Positions 1-8,039 of a DNA stretch of 64,000 nucleotides are shown here, one piece after another. The notes beneath the pieces were generated by a model. It worked only from the letters and a program-made list of their open reading frames with translations, made no database searches and was not told where the DNA came from. Source of the DNA: an uncultured Rhodopila sp. (GTDB lineage: Bacteria; Pseudomonadota; Alphaproteobacteria; Acetobacterales; Acetobacteraceae); assembly GCF_903944925.1 (NCBI RefSeq), contig NZ_CAJATU010000192.1, forward strand, positions 62,001 through 126,000, in the 5' to 3' direction. The position numbers and the translations under genes were made by a program. Within the stretch, counting starts at the first letter, position 1; each line of letters begins with the position of its first letter.

Positions 1-522
1 CTGCGTGATCCAGCCGGTGAAGCCGTGGCTTACGTTATCCAACACGGGCGTGTACCGGGCATCTGCGCCCAGGCTGACCTCCCATTGCTCGGTCGTGGCG
101 CCGGTGAAGCCGTATTGCTGCGCCCCGGCCCATTCGAATGTCAGGGCATAGGTCTCGCCGACGGTCAGGCCGGAGATGGATTGCGATATCGGCGCCTGGC
201 CGAAGGCGCCGTCGGCGCCGATAAAGTTGCCGCCGGCCGGACTCGCGGCGGGCATGCCGTTGGCGGAGCCGCTTTGCGGTCCCCAGAGTATGAGTGAGCC
301 ATACTGCCCGGGCGAACCGGCCGCATCCGCGGTGCCCGACGCAAACAGGAAGTTGTAGCCGTTGGTCGCCCAGTCGGTGACGGTGGTGTTGTAGCCGGCT
401 TGCCCGGGACCGTGCGTGCTCAGTTCGAAGTTGCCGTTGGTGACGAGTTCGGTCTGCGCCCTGGCGCCACCGGCGATAACGAACACGGCCGCAGCCGCAA
501 GAGCCGCCCGCCCCCAGAGCAT
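1..522 (-). CDS. secreted protein, probable PEP-CTERM family, C-terminus cut by window edge
   Basis: Reading the minus strand from an ATG at 522 gives 174 codons with no stop, so the 3' end lies outside the window. The product starts with a typical Sec signal peptide (MLWGRAALAAAAVFVI...ARAQ, cleavage near residue 23). It then carries LVTNGNFEL, the N-terminal signature common in PEP-CTERM/DUF642-like exported proteins, and a Gly/Ala/Asn-rich beta-type sequence with a SGLTVGETYALTF segment typical of carbohydrate-binding-like sandwich domains. A Shine-Dalgarno-like AAGGACG lies about 7 bases before the ATG. The sorting signal itself would be past the edge, so family membership is inferred. 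A complete PEP-CTERM protein occurs at 55823-56575. Confidence 0.6.
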   Translation of the reverse strand, partial: MLWGRAALAAAAVFVIAGGARAQTELVTNGNFELSTHGPGQAGYNTTVTDWATNGYNFLFASGTADAAGSPGQYGSLILWGPQSGSANGMPAASPAGGNFIGADGAFGQAPISQSISGLTVGETYALTFEWAGAQQYGFTGATTEQWEVSLGADARYTPVLDNVSHGFTGWITQ

Positions 523-691
523 CGATATCGTCCTTTGTCCGCGAGTCATCACGGAGGCCGATTAAAAGGATGATAGCCGGTTCTGCAACATTTATTTTTT
601 GTCTAATTAAGTCAGAAATGGTACGTTGACCCGCCACCCGGAACGCCGCCAGCTTGACCGGGGCGCGCAGACCCAACAAGCTGCCGCTCGC

Positions 692-1165
692 ATGAGCAGA
701 CCGGTCACCGAAATGGCAGCCATCGTCCGGCCGGAGTGGATCGACTCCAACGGACATCTCAACCTGGCCTATTACGTAGTGGTTTTCGACCTAGCCACCG
801 ACGCGTTCTATGCCGCGCTCGGCATCGGCGACGCCTACCGCGACGCCACCGGGTTTTCCTGTTTCACCGCCGAGACGCACACGCTGTATGAACGCGAGGT
901 GCACCTCGGCGACAAGCTGCTGGTGCGCGCCTGGCTGTTGGGAACAGATGCCAAGCGGGTACATTATTTTCACGAAATGTTTCACGCCGATAGTGGAGAA
1001 CGCTCCGCGGCGCAGGAATTGCTGGCGCTGCACATCGACATGAGCATTCGCCGGGTGGCGCCGTTTCCGGCCGAGCGATACGCCGCGCTGCGCCAGGCGG
1101 TCGCGGACTATGCCCCGGCGACGCCGCCGAAAGGTGCAGGGCGGAAGATTGCGCTGCCCGGGTAA
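692..1165 (+). CDS. hotdog-fold acyl-CoA thioesterase-like protein
   Basis: The product of about 157 residues carries the hotdog motif WIDSNGHLNLAYY near its N-terminus, where the Asp/Asn-Gly-His segment forms the active-site region of 4HBT-type thioesterases. It continues with FDLATDAFY, a Thr-rich ETHTLYEREVHLGD strand, and FHEMFH followed by LLALHIDM. This order matches the thioesterase domain also fused to carnitine dehydrogenases, so a short or branched acyl-CoA is a plausible substrate, but none can be named. I chose the ATG at 692 because homologues begin about 10 residues before the V-P-E-W-I-D block. A TTG at 626 would add 22 poorly conserved residues and an ATG at 713 is also possible. 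The next gene starts 12 bases downstream on the same strand. Confidence 0.7.
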   Translation: MSRPVTEMAAIVRPEWIDSNGHLNLAYYVVVFDLATDAFYAALGIGDAYRDATGFSCFTAETHTLYEREVHLGDKLLVRAWLLGTDAKRVHYFHEMFHADSGERSAAQELLALHIDMSIRRVAPFPAERYAALRQAVADYAPATPPKGAGRKIALPG

Positions 1166-1177
1166 TCGCGCATCGCC

Positions 1178-1837
1178 ATGGACGGGCTGTCCGTCGTCAT
1201 CCCCGCGCTGAATGCCGAGGCCCTGCTGGCCGGGACGCTGGCTGCCCTCGGCCCGGACCTGGAGGTCATCGTGGTGGACGGTGGCAGCGCCGACCGCACC
1301 GCCGAGCTTGCCGCCGGGGCGGGCGCCCGCGTGCTGGGCGCGCCGCGCGGACGAGGCGGCCAGATCGCCGCCGGCATCGCCGCCGCGAGCCATCCGTGGT
1401 TGCTGATCCTGCACGCCGACACGCAGCTTGGTGACGGCTGGCGCCAGGCCGTCGCGGCGCACCTGGCGACCCCGGACCGCGCCGGATATTTCCGCTTCGT
1501 CCTCGATAGCCCCGCGAAACGCGCGCGCCGGCTGGAGCGGTTCGTCGCCTGGCGCTGCCGGGTTCTCGGCCTGCCCTATGGCGACCAGGGTTTGCTGATC
1601 CATCGCGACCTGCTGCGCGCCGTTGGCGGGATCAAGCCGCTGCCGCTGATGGAGGATGTCGATCTGGTCCGCCGCCTCGGTCGCGAACGAATGCGCTTGC
1701 TGGCTGCTGACGCGGCCACCTCCGCCGAGCGGTGGGAACGGGAGGGTTATCTGCGCCGCTCCGCCCGCAACCTGTGCTGCCTGTCGTTGTGGTTCGCCGG
1801 GGTGCCGCCGCGGGTTATCCAGCGACTGTACGGATGA
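1178..1837 (+). CDS. family 2 glycosyltransferase, TIGR04283 type
   Basis: This is a GT-A fold transferase of 219 residues. It has the nucleotide-binding start SVVIPALNAEALL, the VVDGGSADRT loop, an RGRGGQIAAG motif and the metal-binding region LHADTQL. The short length and the C-terminal LWFAGVPPRVIQRLYG are characteristic of the small TIGR04283 subfamily. Those proteins are often encoded beside a TIGR04282 partner and radical-SAM/arsenosugar or selenodomain genes. The stop codon overlaps the start of the next gene in an ATGA arrangement, so the two are translationally coupled. No radical-SAM or arsM gene is visible nearby, so the acceptor sugar or lipid is unknown. Confidence 0.85.
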   Translation: MDGLSVVIPALNAEALLAGTLAALGPDLEVIVVDGGSADRTAELAAGAGARVLGAPRGRGGQIAAGIAAASHPWLLILHADTQLGDGWRQAVAAHLATPDRAGYFRFVLDSPAKRARRLERFVAWRCRVLGLPYGDQGLLIHRDLLRAVGGIKPLPLMEDVDLVRRLGRERMRLLAADAATSAERWEREGYLRRSARNLCCLSLWFAGVPPRVIQRLYG

Positions 1838-2439
1838 CGGACACTGTCATCGTTTTCGCCCGGGTGCCGCGCCTGGGCACGGTGAAGCGCCGCCTCGCGC
1901 GGGATATCGGCGACCGGGCGGCGTTGCGGTTTCACGTTGCGACCTTGACGGCTTTGCTGCGCGGCCTGCTGGCGGCCCGGCGCTTCAACGTCGTGCTGGC
2001 CATGACCCCGGACGGCGCGCGCTTTCGCCTGCCGCCGGGCGTGCGGCGCATCTCGCAGGGGCGCGGCGATCTCGGCGCCCGCATGGCGCGGGCGCTGCGG
2101 CGCTATCGGCGTGCCGTGCTCATCGGCTGCGACATCCCGGAGGCCGGCGCCGCCGATATCCGCGCCGCGTTCCAGGCCCTCGGTGCGGCCGATGCGGTGT
2201 TCGGTCCGGCGGAAGACGGTGGATACTGGCTTATCGGCCTGGGACCCCGGCGGCCGGGCGACCTGTTCGGCGCGTCCCGCTGGTCGACGGAGCACGCGCT
2301 GGCCGATACGCTGCGCCAGTTCGCGCACCACCGGGTGGCGTTCATCCGGCGCCTGGCGGATGTCGATACGGCGGCCGCCTACGCACGGTTCAGTCGATCT
2401 CGCACATCCCGCGCAGCCGATCGGGGTGGCGCAAGGTAA
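1834..2439 (+). CDS. TIGR04282 (DUF2064) glycosyltransferase-like protein
   Basis: The 201-residue protein starts MTDTVIVFARVPRLGTVKRRLA, the signature P-x-x-G-x-x-K-x-R-L of the CobU/GT-A-like TIGR04282 family. It contains VLIGCDIPEA and the diagnostic GPAEDGGYWLIGL, where the Asp residues are expected to bind metal and nucleotide. It is normally the partner of the TIGR04283 protein and here follows it with an ATGA overlap. Its 3' end overlaps the convergent Crp/Fnr gene by 50 bases, so the last residues, Arg-rich and low in complexity, may be a run-on tail. The reaction is unproven; related pairs are linked to arsenosugar or selenium-associated glycosylation. Confidence 0.85.
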   Translation: MTDTVIVFARVPRLGTVKRRLARDIGDRAALRFHVATLTALLRGLLAARRFNVVLAMTPDGARFRLPPGVRRISQGRGDLGARMARALRRYRRAVLIGCDIPEAGAADIRAAFQALGAADAVFGPAEDGGYWLIGLGPRRPGDLFGASRWSTEHALADTLRQFAHHRVAFIRRLADVDTAAAYARFSRSRTSRAADRGGAR

Positions 2440-3088
2440 TGTAGCCGCGGTCGAGTGACAGCCAGCCGGCGTCGCGCCAGACCTGCAATTGCTTGTTGAC
2501 GCTTTCGCGCGTCGAGGCGACGCGGGTGCCGATATCGCGCTGGGACAGTTTGAACTCGATGCGGATGCCCGCCGGGGTGGCGCTGCCATGGTCATCCGCC
2601 AGGCGCAGCAGCAAGCGGGCGAGGCGGCCGGGCAGATCCAGCATGACGATGTCGCCCAGCGCGTCGCTGGTCTGGCGCAGGCGCTGGCACAGCACCGCCA
2701 CCATGCGCACCATCAGATCCTGGTTGGCCAGCAGGTACGGCATGAAATGCCGCCGCTCGATCACCAGCAGGTCGCTGTCTTCCGACGCGGTGGCATCGGC
2801 GCTGCGCGGGCGGCCGTCGAGCAGCCCGATCTCGCCGAACACCTCGCCGGTTCGTATCGTATTGAGCGTGACTTCCTTGCCGTCGGGCGAGCCGGTACTG
2901 ATTCGAACAGAGCCTTTCAGCACCGCCATCATTGACGAGGCGGTGTCGCCCTTCTGAAAAATCATCTGGCCGCGGCGGTAGGACCGTTCGGATCCCATAG
3001 TCAGGATTCGGTCGAGCTCCTCCGGCCGCACTGCCGAGAACAGCGTGCAGTTCAGCAGCGCATCGCGTTTTGTCGCGCGACCAGGCAT
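2390..3088 (-). CDS. Crp/Fnr family transcriptional regulator
   Basis: The 232-residue protein has an N-terminal cyclic-nucleotide-binding-like beta roll (GQMIFQKGDTASSMMAVLKGSVRI, GEVFGEIGLLDGRPRSADATA), a long dimerisation helix and a C-terminal winged helix with LSQRDIGTRVASTRESVNKQLQVW. The GE-(x)n-R-(S/T)A phosphate-binding cassette seen in Crp is largely present (GEIGLLDGRPRSADA), so a cyclic nucleotide or related ligand is plausible. It lacks the N-terminal cysteine cluster of oxygen-sensing Fnr, having a single Cys near residue 14. The recognition helix reads R-E-S-V-N-K, not the E-x-x-S-R of Fnr, so it is unlikely to be the protein that reads the TTGAT-N4-ATCAA sites elsewhere in the window. 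Confidence 0.85.
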   Translation of the reverse strand: MPGRATKRDALLNCTLFSAVRPEELDRILTMGSERSYRRGQMIFQKGDTASSMMAVLKGSVRISTGSPDGKEVTLNTIRTGEVFGEIGLLDGRPRSADATASEDSDLLVIERRHFMPYLLANQDLMVRMVAVLCQRLRQTSDALGDIVMLDLPGRLARLLLRLADDHGSATPAGIRIEFKLSQRDIGTRVASTRESVNKQLQVWRDAGWLSLDRGYITLRHPDRLRGMCEID

Positions 3089-3178
3089 TTTACCACGACT
3101 CCAACTCGGATTTTCGCGCCACTATGCACGCCCGGTAGCGGGAGCCATAGTGTCCATCCGGGAAGGAAGGTCTTGCGG

Positions 3179-4285
3179 ATGGATCTGCCGTCTATCGTGC
3201 CGCCGCCGCATGGGCCGGCGTGGCCGGAGGCCATGGCCGACGCGGCGGGCCTGAACTGGATGTGGCTGGAGCAGGCGGCGCGGTTCGCCGCCGAGAACGA
3301 AACCGCCTGGCCGTATGATTTGCGGCTGCATCTCGAAAGCGGATTCTTCGAGCCGCCGCCGTTGAACGCTTTGCTGGGGCCGATGCGGCCGCGCGGTCCG
3401 GCGAATGGGCTGGTGCTGCGGCGCGGGTACAAGGTCGCGAGCTGGGGCGAGACGGACCAGGTTGATTTCACCTTCTCCGCCGCCAAGAGCTACCTCAGCC
3501 TGCTGTTCGGCATTGCCGTCATGGACGGGCTGGTGGCCGATATGGACGAGCCGGTTGGCCGGACGGTCGATGACGGGGGTTTCGACAGCGCGCAGAACCG
3601 CGGCGTGACGTGGCGGCATCTGTTGCAGAACACCTCGGAATGGGAGGGCGAGCTGTTCGGCAAGTCCGAGGTGATCGACCGCAATCGCAGCCTCGGGCTG
3701 GAAGGGAAGGGGCGGAAGGGCGATTTGCGGCCGTTGGGCGCGCCCGGGACGCATTGGGAATACAACGATGTCCGCGTGAACCGGTTGAGCCTGGCGCTGT
3801 TGCGGCGCTTTGGCCGCCCGCTGCCGGAGGTGTTCGCGGAACGCATCATGCAGCCGATTGGTGCCTCGGGCGATTGGTCCTGGCATGGCTACAGCACGTC
3901 GTCGGTCGATGTGGGCGGGCGGATGATCGAAAGCGTGTCCGGCGGCTCGCATTGGGGCGGCGGGATGCTGATCCATGCCGAAGACCAGGCGCGCATCGGC
4001 TTGCTGATGCAGCGCGGCGGCGAGTGGGGCGGGAGGCGGCTACTGCCGGCGGAATGGATCGCCGAATCGTTGCGGCCGTGCGGGTTGAATCCGTCGTATG
4101 GACTGCTGTGGTGGCTGGCCTCGCGATATGAGCACGCGCCGGAGGGCAGCTTCTTTGCATCCGGCGCAGGCGGCAACTTGACCTGGGTGGCGCCGCGGCA
4201 GGAGATCGTTGCCGTGCTGCGCTGGACGGACCCGGGCGCGATGGACACGTTTATCCGGTTGATCATGCAAGCGGTGGAACAATGA
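3179..4285 (+). CDS. beta-lactamase-family serine hydrolase (class C fold)
   Basis: The 368-residue protein has the SxxK catalytic motif S-A-A-K (about residues 100-103, in DFTFSAAKSY) and the second motif Tyr in WEYNDVRVNRL (about residue 195). A Gly-rich C-terminal segment, GSFFASGAGGNLTWVAPRQEIVAVL, stands in for the KTG strand. There is no clear signal peptide, so it is probably cytoplasmic, as in esterase or amidase members and unlike antibiotic-resistance enzymes. I chose the ATG at 3179 because a strong GGAAGGAAGG lies about 9 bases upstream. It is the first of five coupled genes, since its TGA overlaps the ATG of the crotonase gene. The substrate is unknown; the context suggests an ester or amide that feeds CoA-linked catabolism. 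Confidence 0.8.
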   Translation: MDLPSIVPPPHGPAWPEAMADAAGLNWMWLEQAARFAAENETAWPYDLRLHLESGFFEPPPLNALLGPMRPRGPANGLVLRRGYKVASWGETDQVDFTFSAAKSYLSLLFGIAVMDGLVADMDEPVGRTVDDGGFDSAQNRGVTWRHLLQNTSEWEGELFGKSEVIDRNRSLGLEGKGRKGDLRPLGAPGTHWEYNDVRVNRLSLALLRRFGRPLPEVFAERIMQPIGASGDWSWHGYSTSSVDVGGRMIESVSGGSHWGGGMLIHAEDQARIGLLMQRGGEWGGRRLLPAEWIAESLRPCGLNPSYGLLWWLASRYEHAPEGSFFASGAGGNLTWVAPRQEIVAVLRWTDPGAMDTFIRLIMQAVEQ

Positions 4286-5064
4286 AGACTGTTTCGGTTG
4301 AAACACCCCGGGAGCACGTCGTTGTGGTGACCTTGAACCGGCCGGAGGTCGCCAATGCGATGAACACGCAGATGGGGCTGGATCTGCTGGCGGTGTTCGA
4401 CGGTTTCTGTGCGGCACCGAACCGGCAGCGCTGCATCGTCGTGACGGGTGCGGGTGCCAAAGCGTTCTGTGCCGGCGGCGACCTGAAGCAGCGCAACGGC
4501 ATGACGGACGAGGAATGGCAGGACCAGCACTTGATTTTCGAGCGGATGATCCGTGCGATGATTGGCTGCCCGGTGCCGGTGATTGCGGCGGTGAACGGCG
4601 CCGCTTACGCGGGCGGACTGGAAATCGCCTTATGCGCGGACTTCATCTACGCGGCGGAGCATGCGCGGTTTGCCCTGACCGAGGTGACGCTGGGGATAAT
4701 GCCGGGCGCGGGCGGGACGCAGAACCTGCCGCGGGCGGTGGGCGCGCGGCGGGCGAAGGAAATCCTGCTGACCGGCCGGCCGTTTTCGGTGCAGCAGGCG
4801 TATGAATGGGGCATGATCAACCGGATCTGCAAGCCGGAAACAGTAATGGCCGACGCGTTGGAGACGGCGGCGGCGATTGCCGCAAATGCGCCGATTTCGA
4901 CCCGGCAGATCAAGCAGTCGGTGAACATGGGTTTGAACACGGACCTGCAGACCGGGCTGATGTTCGAGATCGAGGCCTATAACCGGATGGTTCCGACCGA
5001 GGATCGTCGCGAGGGCATTGCTGCATTCAACGAAAAACGCAAGCCGATTTTCAGGGGGAGATAG
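4282..5064 (+). CDS. enoyl-CoA hydratase/isomerase (crotonase family)
   Basis: The 260-residue crotonase-fold protein has the CoA-binding and oxyanion-hole elements AFCAGGDLKQR and PVIAAVNGAAYAGGLEIALCADF. These are followed by LTEVTLGIMPGAGGTQNLPRAVG, which carries the catalytic-loop Glu (EVTLG). Such enzymes add water to, or isomerise, 2-enoyl-CoA thioesters. The start overlaps the stop of the serine hydrolase (ATGA) and the stop is two bases before the next ATG, which indicates one transcript and coupled translation. It is paired here with MmgE/PrpD and SDR genes and not with full beta-oxidation genes, so it probably serves one particular catabolic route. That route cannot be named from the sequence. 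Confidence 0.88.
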   Translation: MKTVSVETPREHVVVVTLNRPEVANAMNTQMGLDLLAVFDGFCAAPNRQRCIVVTGAGAKAFCAGGDLKQRNGMTDEEWQDQHLIFERMIRAMIGCPVPVIAAVNGAAYAGGLEIALCADFIYAAEHARFALTEVTLGIMPGAGGTQNLPRAVGARRAKEILLTGRPFSVQQAYEWGMINRICKPETVMADALETAAAIAANAPISTRQIKQSVNMGLNTDLQTGLMFEIEAYNRMVPTEDRREGIAAFNEKRKPIFRGR

Positions 5065-5066
5065 GA

Positions 5067-6428
5067 ATGAATGCGATTTCGAGGATGGGACTGACGCGGG
5101 CTTTGGCGTCAAAGGCGGCGGCGTTGCGGTTCGAGGACATTCCGGACGCAGTCCGGTCTTGGGCGCGGCAATGCGTGCTGGATTACACGGGTTGTGCTGT
5201 CGCCGGGGCGTCGGACGATCTCGTCGCGATGCTGCTGGCGGAGATGCAGGAGCAGGGCGGGGCGCCGATCGCCACGGTATTGGGGCGGCCAGAACGGTTG
5301 CCGGTGCTGTCTGCGGCTTTGGTCAATGGTGCAGCGTCGCATGCGCTGGATTTCGACGATGTGAACCTGGCGATGCCGGGGCATCCGTCCGTGGCGATCC
5401 TGCCGGCTCTACTGGCCCTGGCGGAGGAACGCGGGTCATCAGGCGCGGACGTGCTGACGGCGTTCGTTGCGGGGTATGAATTGCAGTGCCGGGTTGGGCG
5501 GGTGATCGCACCGGGGCATTACGACGGGCTGGGCTACCATGCCACCGCGACCATGGGCAGTTTCGGCGCCGCTGCGGCGTGCGCCCATCTGCTCGGGCTG
5601 GATGCGGAACGGACCGCCGTGGCGCTGGGGATCGCCGGCACGCAGGCGGCCGGGTTGAAGTCGATGTTCGGCACGATGTGCAAGCCGCTGCACGCCGGCA
5701 AGGCGGCGTATCACGGGCTGCTGGCGGCGCGGCTGGCGGCGCGCGGGTTCACCAGCCGAACGGACGTGCTGGAATGCGCGCAAGGCTTCTGTGCGACGCA
5801 CAGCACGGATTTCCGGCCGGAGCGGGCGGCCGATGCGCCGGCCGGCGGCTGGTGGATACTGTCGAATTTGTTCAAGTATCATGCCTCCTGCTACATGACA
5901 CATTCTGCAATCGAAGCGGCCAGGACATTGCGCCAGACGCACGGGATCGTGCCGGAGCAGGTCGAGCGGATCGAACTGGTGGTCGAGGAGGCCTGCGACC
6001 GCATCTGCAACATTGCCGCGCCGCGGACGGGGTTGGAGGCGAAGTTCTCCTTGCGCCTGACCACGGCGATGGGCCTGGCCGGGATCGATACAAGCCGTTT
6101 GTCGTCCTATTCGGAAGCCGTCGCGGCGGACCCGGTGCTGATTGGCTTGCGCGACAAGGTGGCGTTCGACTTCCGCTCCGGGATCCGCAGCACATTTACC
6201 GAAGCGGCGGTTTCGTTGCGCGATGGCTCGCGGTTCGCTGCGCAGCACGATTCCGGGATTCCGGCAACCGATGCGGCGGAACAGGGGCGGCGGCTGGAAG
6301 CGAAGTTCGCGGCACTCGTGGACGCGGTGATCGGGCCGGACCGCGCGGCGCGGCTGAGCGTAGAAATCGGCCGGTTCGATACACTGCCGGATCTGCGCGG
6401 GTTGCTGGCGCTCGGGGCGGCGGCATGA
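5067..6428 (+). CDS. MmgE/PrpD family protein
   Basis: The 453-residue protein aligns along its length with the MmgE/PrpD family (2-methylcitrate dehydratase, cis-aconitate decarboxylase and iminodisuccinate epimerase relatives). Recognisable segments are VRSWARQCVLDYTGCAVAGA, GAASHALDFDDVN, GYELQCRVGRVIAPGHYDGLGYHATATMG, the helical MFGTMCKPLHAGKAAYHG and FKYHASCYMTHSAIEA. The His-Ala-Gly-Lys-Ala segment is the conserved active-site region. No genuine propionate genes (prpB or prpC) are near, so prpD would be an over-call. Position in the operon between crotonase and SDR suggests a dehydration or isomerisation step on a dicarboxylic-type intermediate (inference). Confidence 0.85.
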   Translation: MNAISRMGLTRALASKAAALRFEDIPDAVRSWARQCVLDYTGCAVAGASDDLVAMLLAEMQEQGGAPIATVLGRPERLPVLSAALVNGAASHALDFDDVNLAMPGHPSVAILPALLALAEERGSSGADVLTAFVAGYELQCRVGRVIAPGHYDGLGYHATATMGSFGAAAACAHLLGLDAERTAVALGIAGTQAAGLKSMFGTMCKPLHAGKAAYHGLLAARLAARGFTSRTDVLECAQGFCATHSTDFRPERAADAPAGGWWILSNLFKYHASCYMTHSAIEAARTLRQTHGIVPEQVERIELVVEEACDRICNIAAPRTGLEAKFSLRLTTAMGLAGIDTSRLSSYSEAVAADPVLIGLRDKVAFDFRSGIRSTFTEAAVSLRDGSRFAAQHDSGIPATDAAEQGRRLEAKFAALVDAVIGPDRAARLSVEIGRFDTLPDLRGLLALGAAA

Positions 6429-7168
6429 GACTGAAGGACAAAGTCGCCATCGTCACCGGCGGCGCGCATGGCATGGGCGAGGCGGAGGCTCGGCTTTTCG
6501 CGCGCGAAGGTGCCGCGGTCGTGGTGGCCGATACGCTGGTCGCCGAGGGCGAAGCTGTCGTTGCGGACATCAACGCCATCCAGGGTCGGGCGCGGTTCAT
6601 CCGCACCGACGTGACCTCCGAATCCGATTGGGAGAGTTTGCTCGCCGAAACGATCGCGGCGTGCGGCCGGCTCGACATCCTGGTCAACAACGCCGGCATC
6701 TCCGGCAGCGCCGTCGGCGATCCGGACGGGCTGGAGGGGTGGCACAAACTGCTGTCGGTAAATGCCTCCAGCGTCTTCCTTGGCACCAAGCTGGCGGCGG
6801 CGGCGATGATCCCGAACGGGCGCGGATCGATCGTCAATATCTCTTCCATCATGGGGTTCGTCGGCAGTGCCGAGAGCCACCCGGGCTACGCCGCGTCGAA
6901 AGGTGCCGTGCGGCTGTATACCAAGGCGGCAGCGGCGAAATACGGGCCTTCAGGGGTGCGGGTGAACAGCGTGCATCCCGGATATATGCCTCCAATGCTG
7001 AACGCAACGAACGCGGCGGGGCGGGTGTCGAAAATCCAGGCCACGCCGCTGCGCAGGCTGGGCGAGCCGATCGAGGTGGCGTACGGGGTGTTGTTTCTGG
7101 CGTCGGACGAGGCGTCGTTCGTTACTGGCACGGAGCTGGTGATCGACGGCGGATATATCGCGCAATGA
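6425..7168 (+). CDS. short-chain dehydrogenase/reductase
   Basis: This is a classical SDR of 247 residues. It has the cofactor-binding TGGAHGMGEA (TGxxxGxG), an acidic residue after beta-2 (VVVADT) that favours NAD over NADP, the NNAG motif in LVNNAGISG, a catalytic Ser in VNISSIMG and YAASK for the Tyr-x-x-x-Lys pair. The C-terminal GTELVIDGGYIAQ is typical of the family. The ATG at 6425 overlaps the stop of the MmgE/PrpD gene and the TGA overlaps the ATG of the LysE gene, so it sits inside the coupled operon. It probably oxidises a hydroxyl produced by the upstream hydratase (inference). Confidence 0.88.
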   Translation: MRLKDKVAIVTGGAHGMGEAEARLFAREGAAVVVADTLVAEGEAVVADINAIQGRARFIRTDVTSESDWESLLAETIAACGRLDILVNNAGISGSAVGDPDGLEGWHKLLSVNASSVFLGTKLAAAAMIPNGRGSIVNISSIMGFVGSAESHPGYAASKGAVRLYTKAAAAKYGPSGVRVNSVHPGYMPPMLNATNAAGRVSKIQATPLRRLGEPIEVAYGVLFLASDEASFVTGTELVIDGGYIAQ

Positions 7169-7824
7169 CGTTCGGGCTGCTGCTGGCCTCGGCTTTGGCA
7201 GGCGCCGCGTATACCTTGGCTCCCGGCCCGGCGTTTTTGGCGCTGCTGGGCATCGGTGCCAGCCGCGGCCGGCGGGCGGGTGCGCTATTCCTGTGCGGTC
7301 ATTTCTGTGGCGATGTCCTTTGGGCCTCCCTCTCGCTGACCGCGGTGATCGGCGTGCGCGAAATCGGCTCGCTGGTGTTCGATGTTCTTGGCCTGGTCTG
7401 CGGCGTTTATTTGTGCTGGCTGGGGGTGCGTTCGGCGACGGCGACGCGAGAAGCCGACGGGACAGTAACGACCGAGCCGCGCCGACCGCTGCTGCGCGGG
7501 CTGGCGTTCGGGCTGTCGAACCCGAAAGCGTATCCGGTGGCGGTGGCGATGTTCACCGCGCTGCTTGCCCGTTACGCCAGCGCTTTGGACTGGGGCGCGT
7601 TCGCCCCGCTGCTGGCGGCGGCGTGCGTCGGGTTCGTGGCGGCGGATGTGGTGCTGGTCTCGGTGATCGGGGCAGGGGTGGTGCGGCGGTTCTACCGGCG
7701 GCATGCGCTGTGGGTGACGCGCGTGTCGGGGGTGCTGTTCGTGGGCTTCGGTGTGCACGCCATCGCCACGGCGGGGCCGGGGGTGTGGCGCCAGGCGCTT
7801 TCGGCGAGCCAGGTCGTCCGGTAG
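7165..7824 (+). CDS. LysE/RhtB-family exporter
   Basis: The 219-residue membrane protein has about six hydrophobic segments and starts MTFGLLLASALAGAAYTLAPGPAFLALLGIGASRGRRAG, the N-terminal P-G-P and G-x-x-x-G-x-x-G pattern of LysE/RhtB amino-acid and small-molecule efflux proteins. A central FGLSNPKAYPVAVAMFTALL carries the conserved NPK motif. It is the last gene of the five-gene operon and its start overlaps the SDR stop (ATGA). Because the genes ahead are catabolic, it may remove a toxic intermediate or an amino-acid by-product, but the substrate is not indicated by the sequence. Confidence 0.8.
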   Translation: MTFGLLLASALAGAAYTLAPGPAFLALLGIGASRGRRAGALFLCGHFCGDVLWASLSLTAVIGVREIGSLVFDVLGLVCGVYLCWLGVRSATATREADGTVTTEPRRPLLRGLAFGLSNPKAYPVAVAMFTALLARYASALDWGAFAPLLAAACVGFVAADVVLVSVIGAGVVRRFYRRHALWVTRVSGVLFVGFGVHAIATAGPGVWRQALSASQVVR

Positions 7825-7913
7825 AAGACCGATGCTTGTCAGTGTCGGTTCGCCTTTCTTTTCACTACGACGGCATCGTGGACTTCATGCTCACCGCCGC
7901 ATGAACCGCCCGC

Positions 7914-8039
7914 CTACCGCGTCGGGTAACTCTTCGGATAGATGATCCTCTCCTGCGGCCCCGGCGGGTCGGGCGGACCCTTCTTGCCGCACGCCGCCAG
8001 CAGCAGCGCCGCCGCCAGCAGGACCAGGACCGCCCTCAC
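7914..8039 (-). CDS. lptM: small LptM-type lipoprotein
   Basis: The 41-residue product starts at a GTG whose bases overlap the argH stop (GTGA). It has a short signal peptide ending in a lipobox (LLLAAC), then [11 protein letters not shown] and a basic C-terminal YPKSYPTR. The C-G-x-K-G-P-x-x-P-P pattern directly after the lipidated Cys is the signature of LptM (YifL), a lipoprotein that helps the LptD outer-membrane LPS transporter fold. Its place directly downstream of argH is also common in proteobacteria. It should be lipidated on Cys and lie in the outer membrane facing the periplasm. Confidence 0.78.
   Translation of the reverse strand: MRAVLVLLAAALLLAACGKKGPPDPPGPQERIIYPKSYPTR

Noticed and set aside
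2390-3088. Crp/Fnr regulator as the reader of the FNR boxes
   Set aside because: It lacks the Fnr cysteine cluster and the E-x-x-S-R recognition residues, so the link is not supported.
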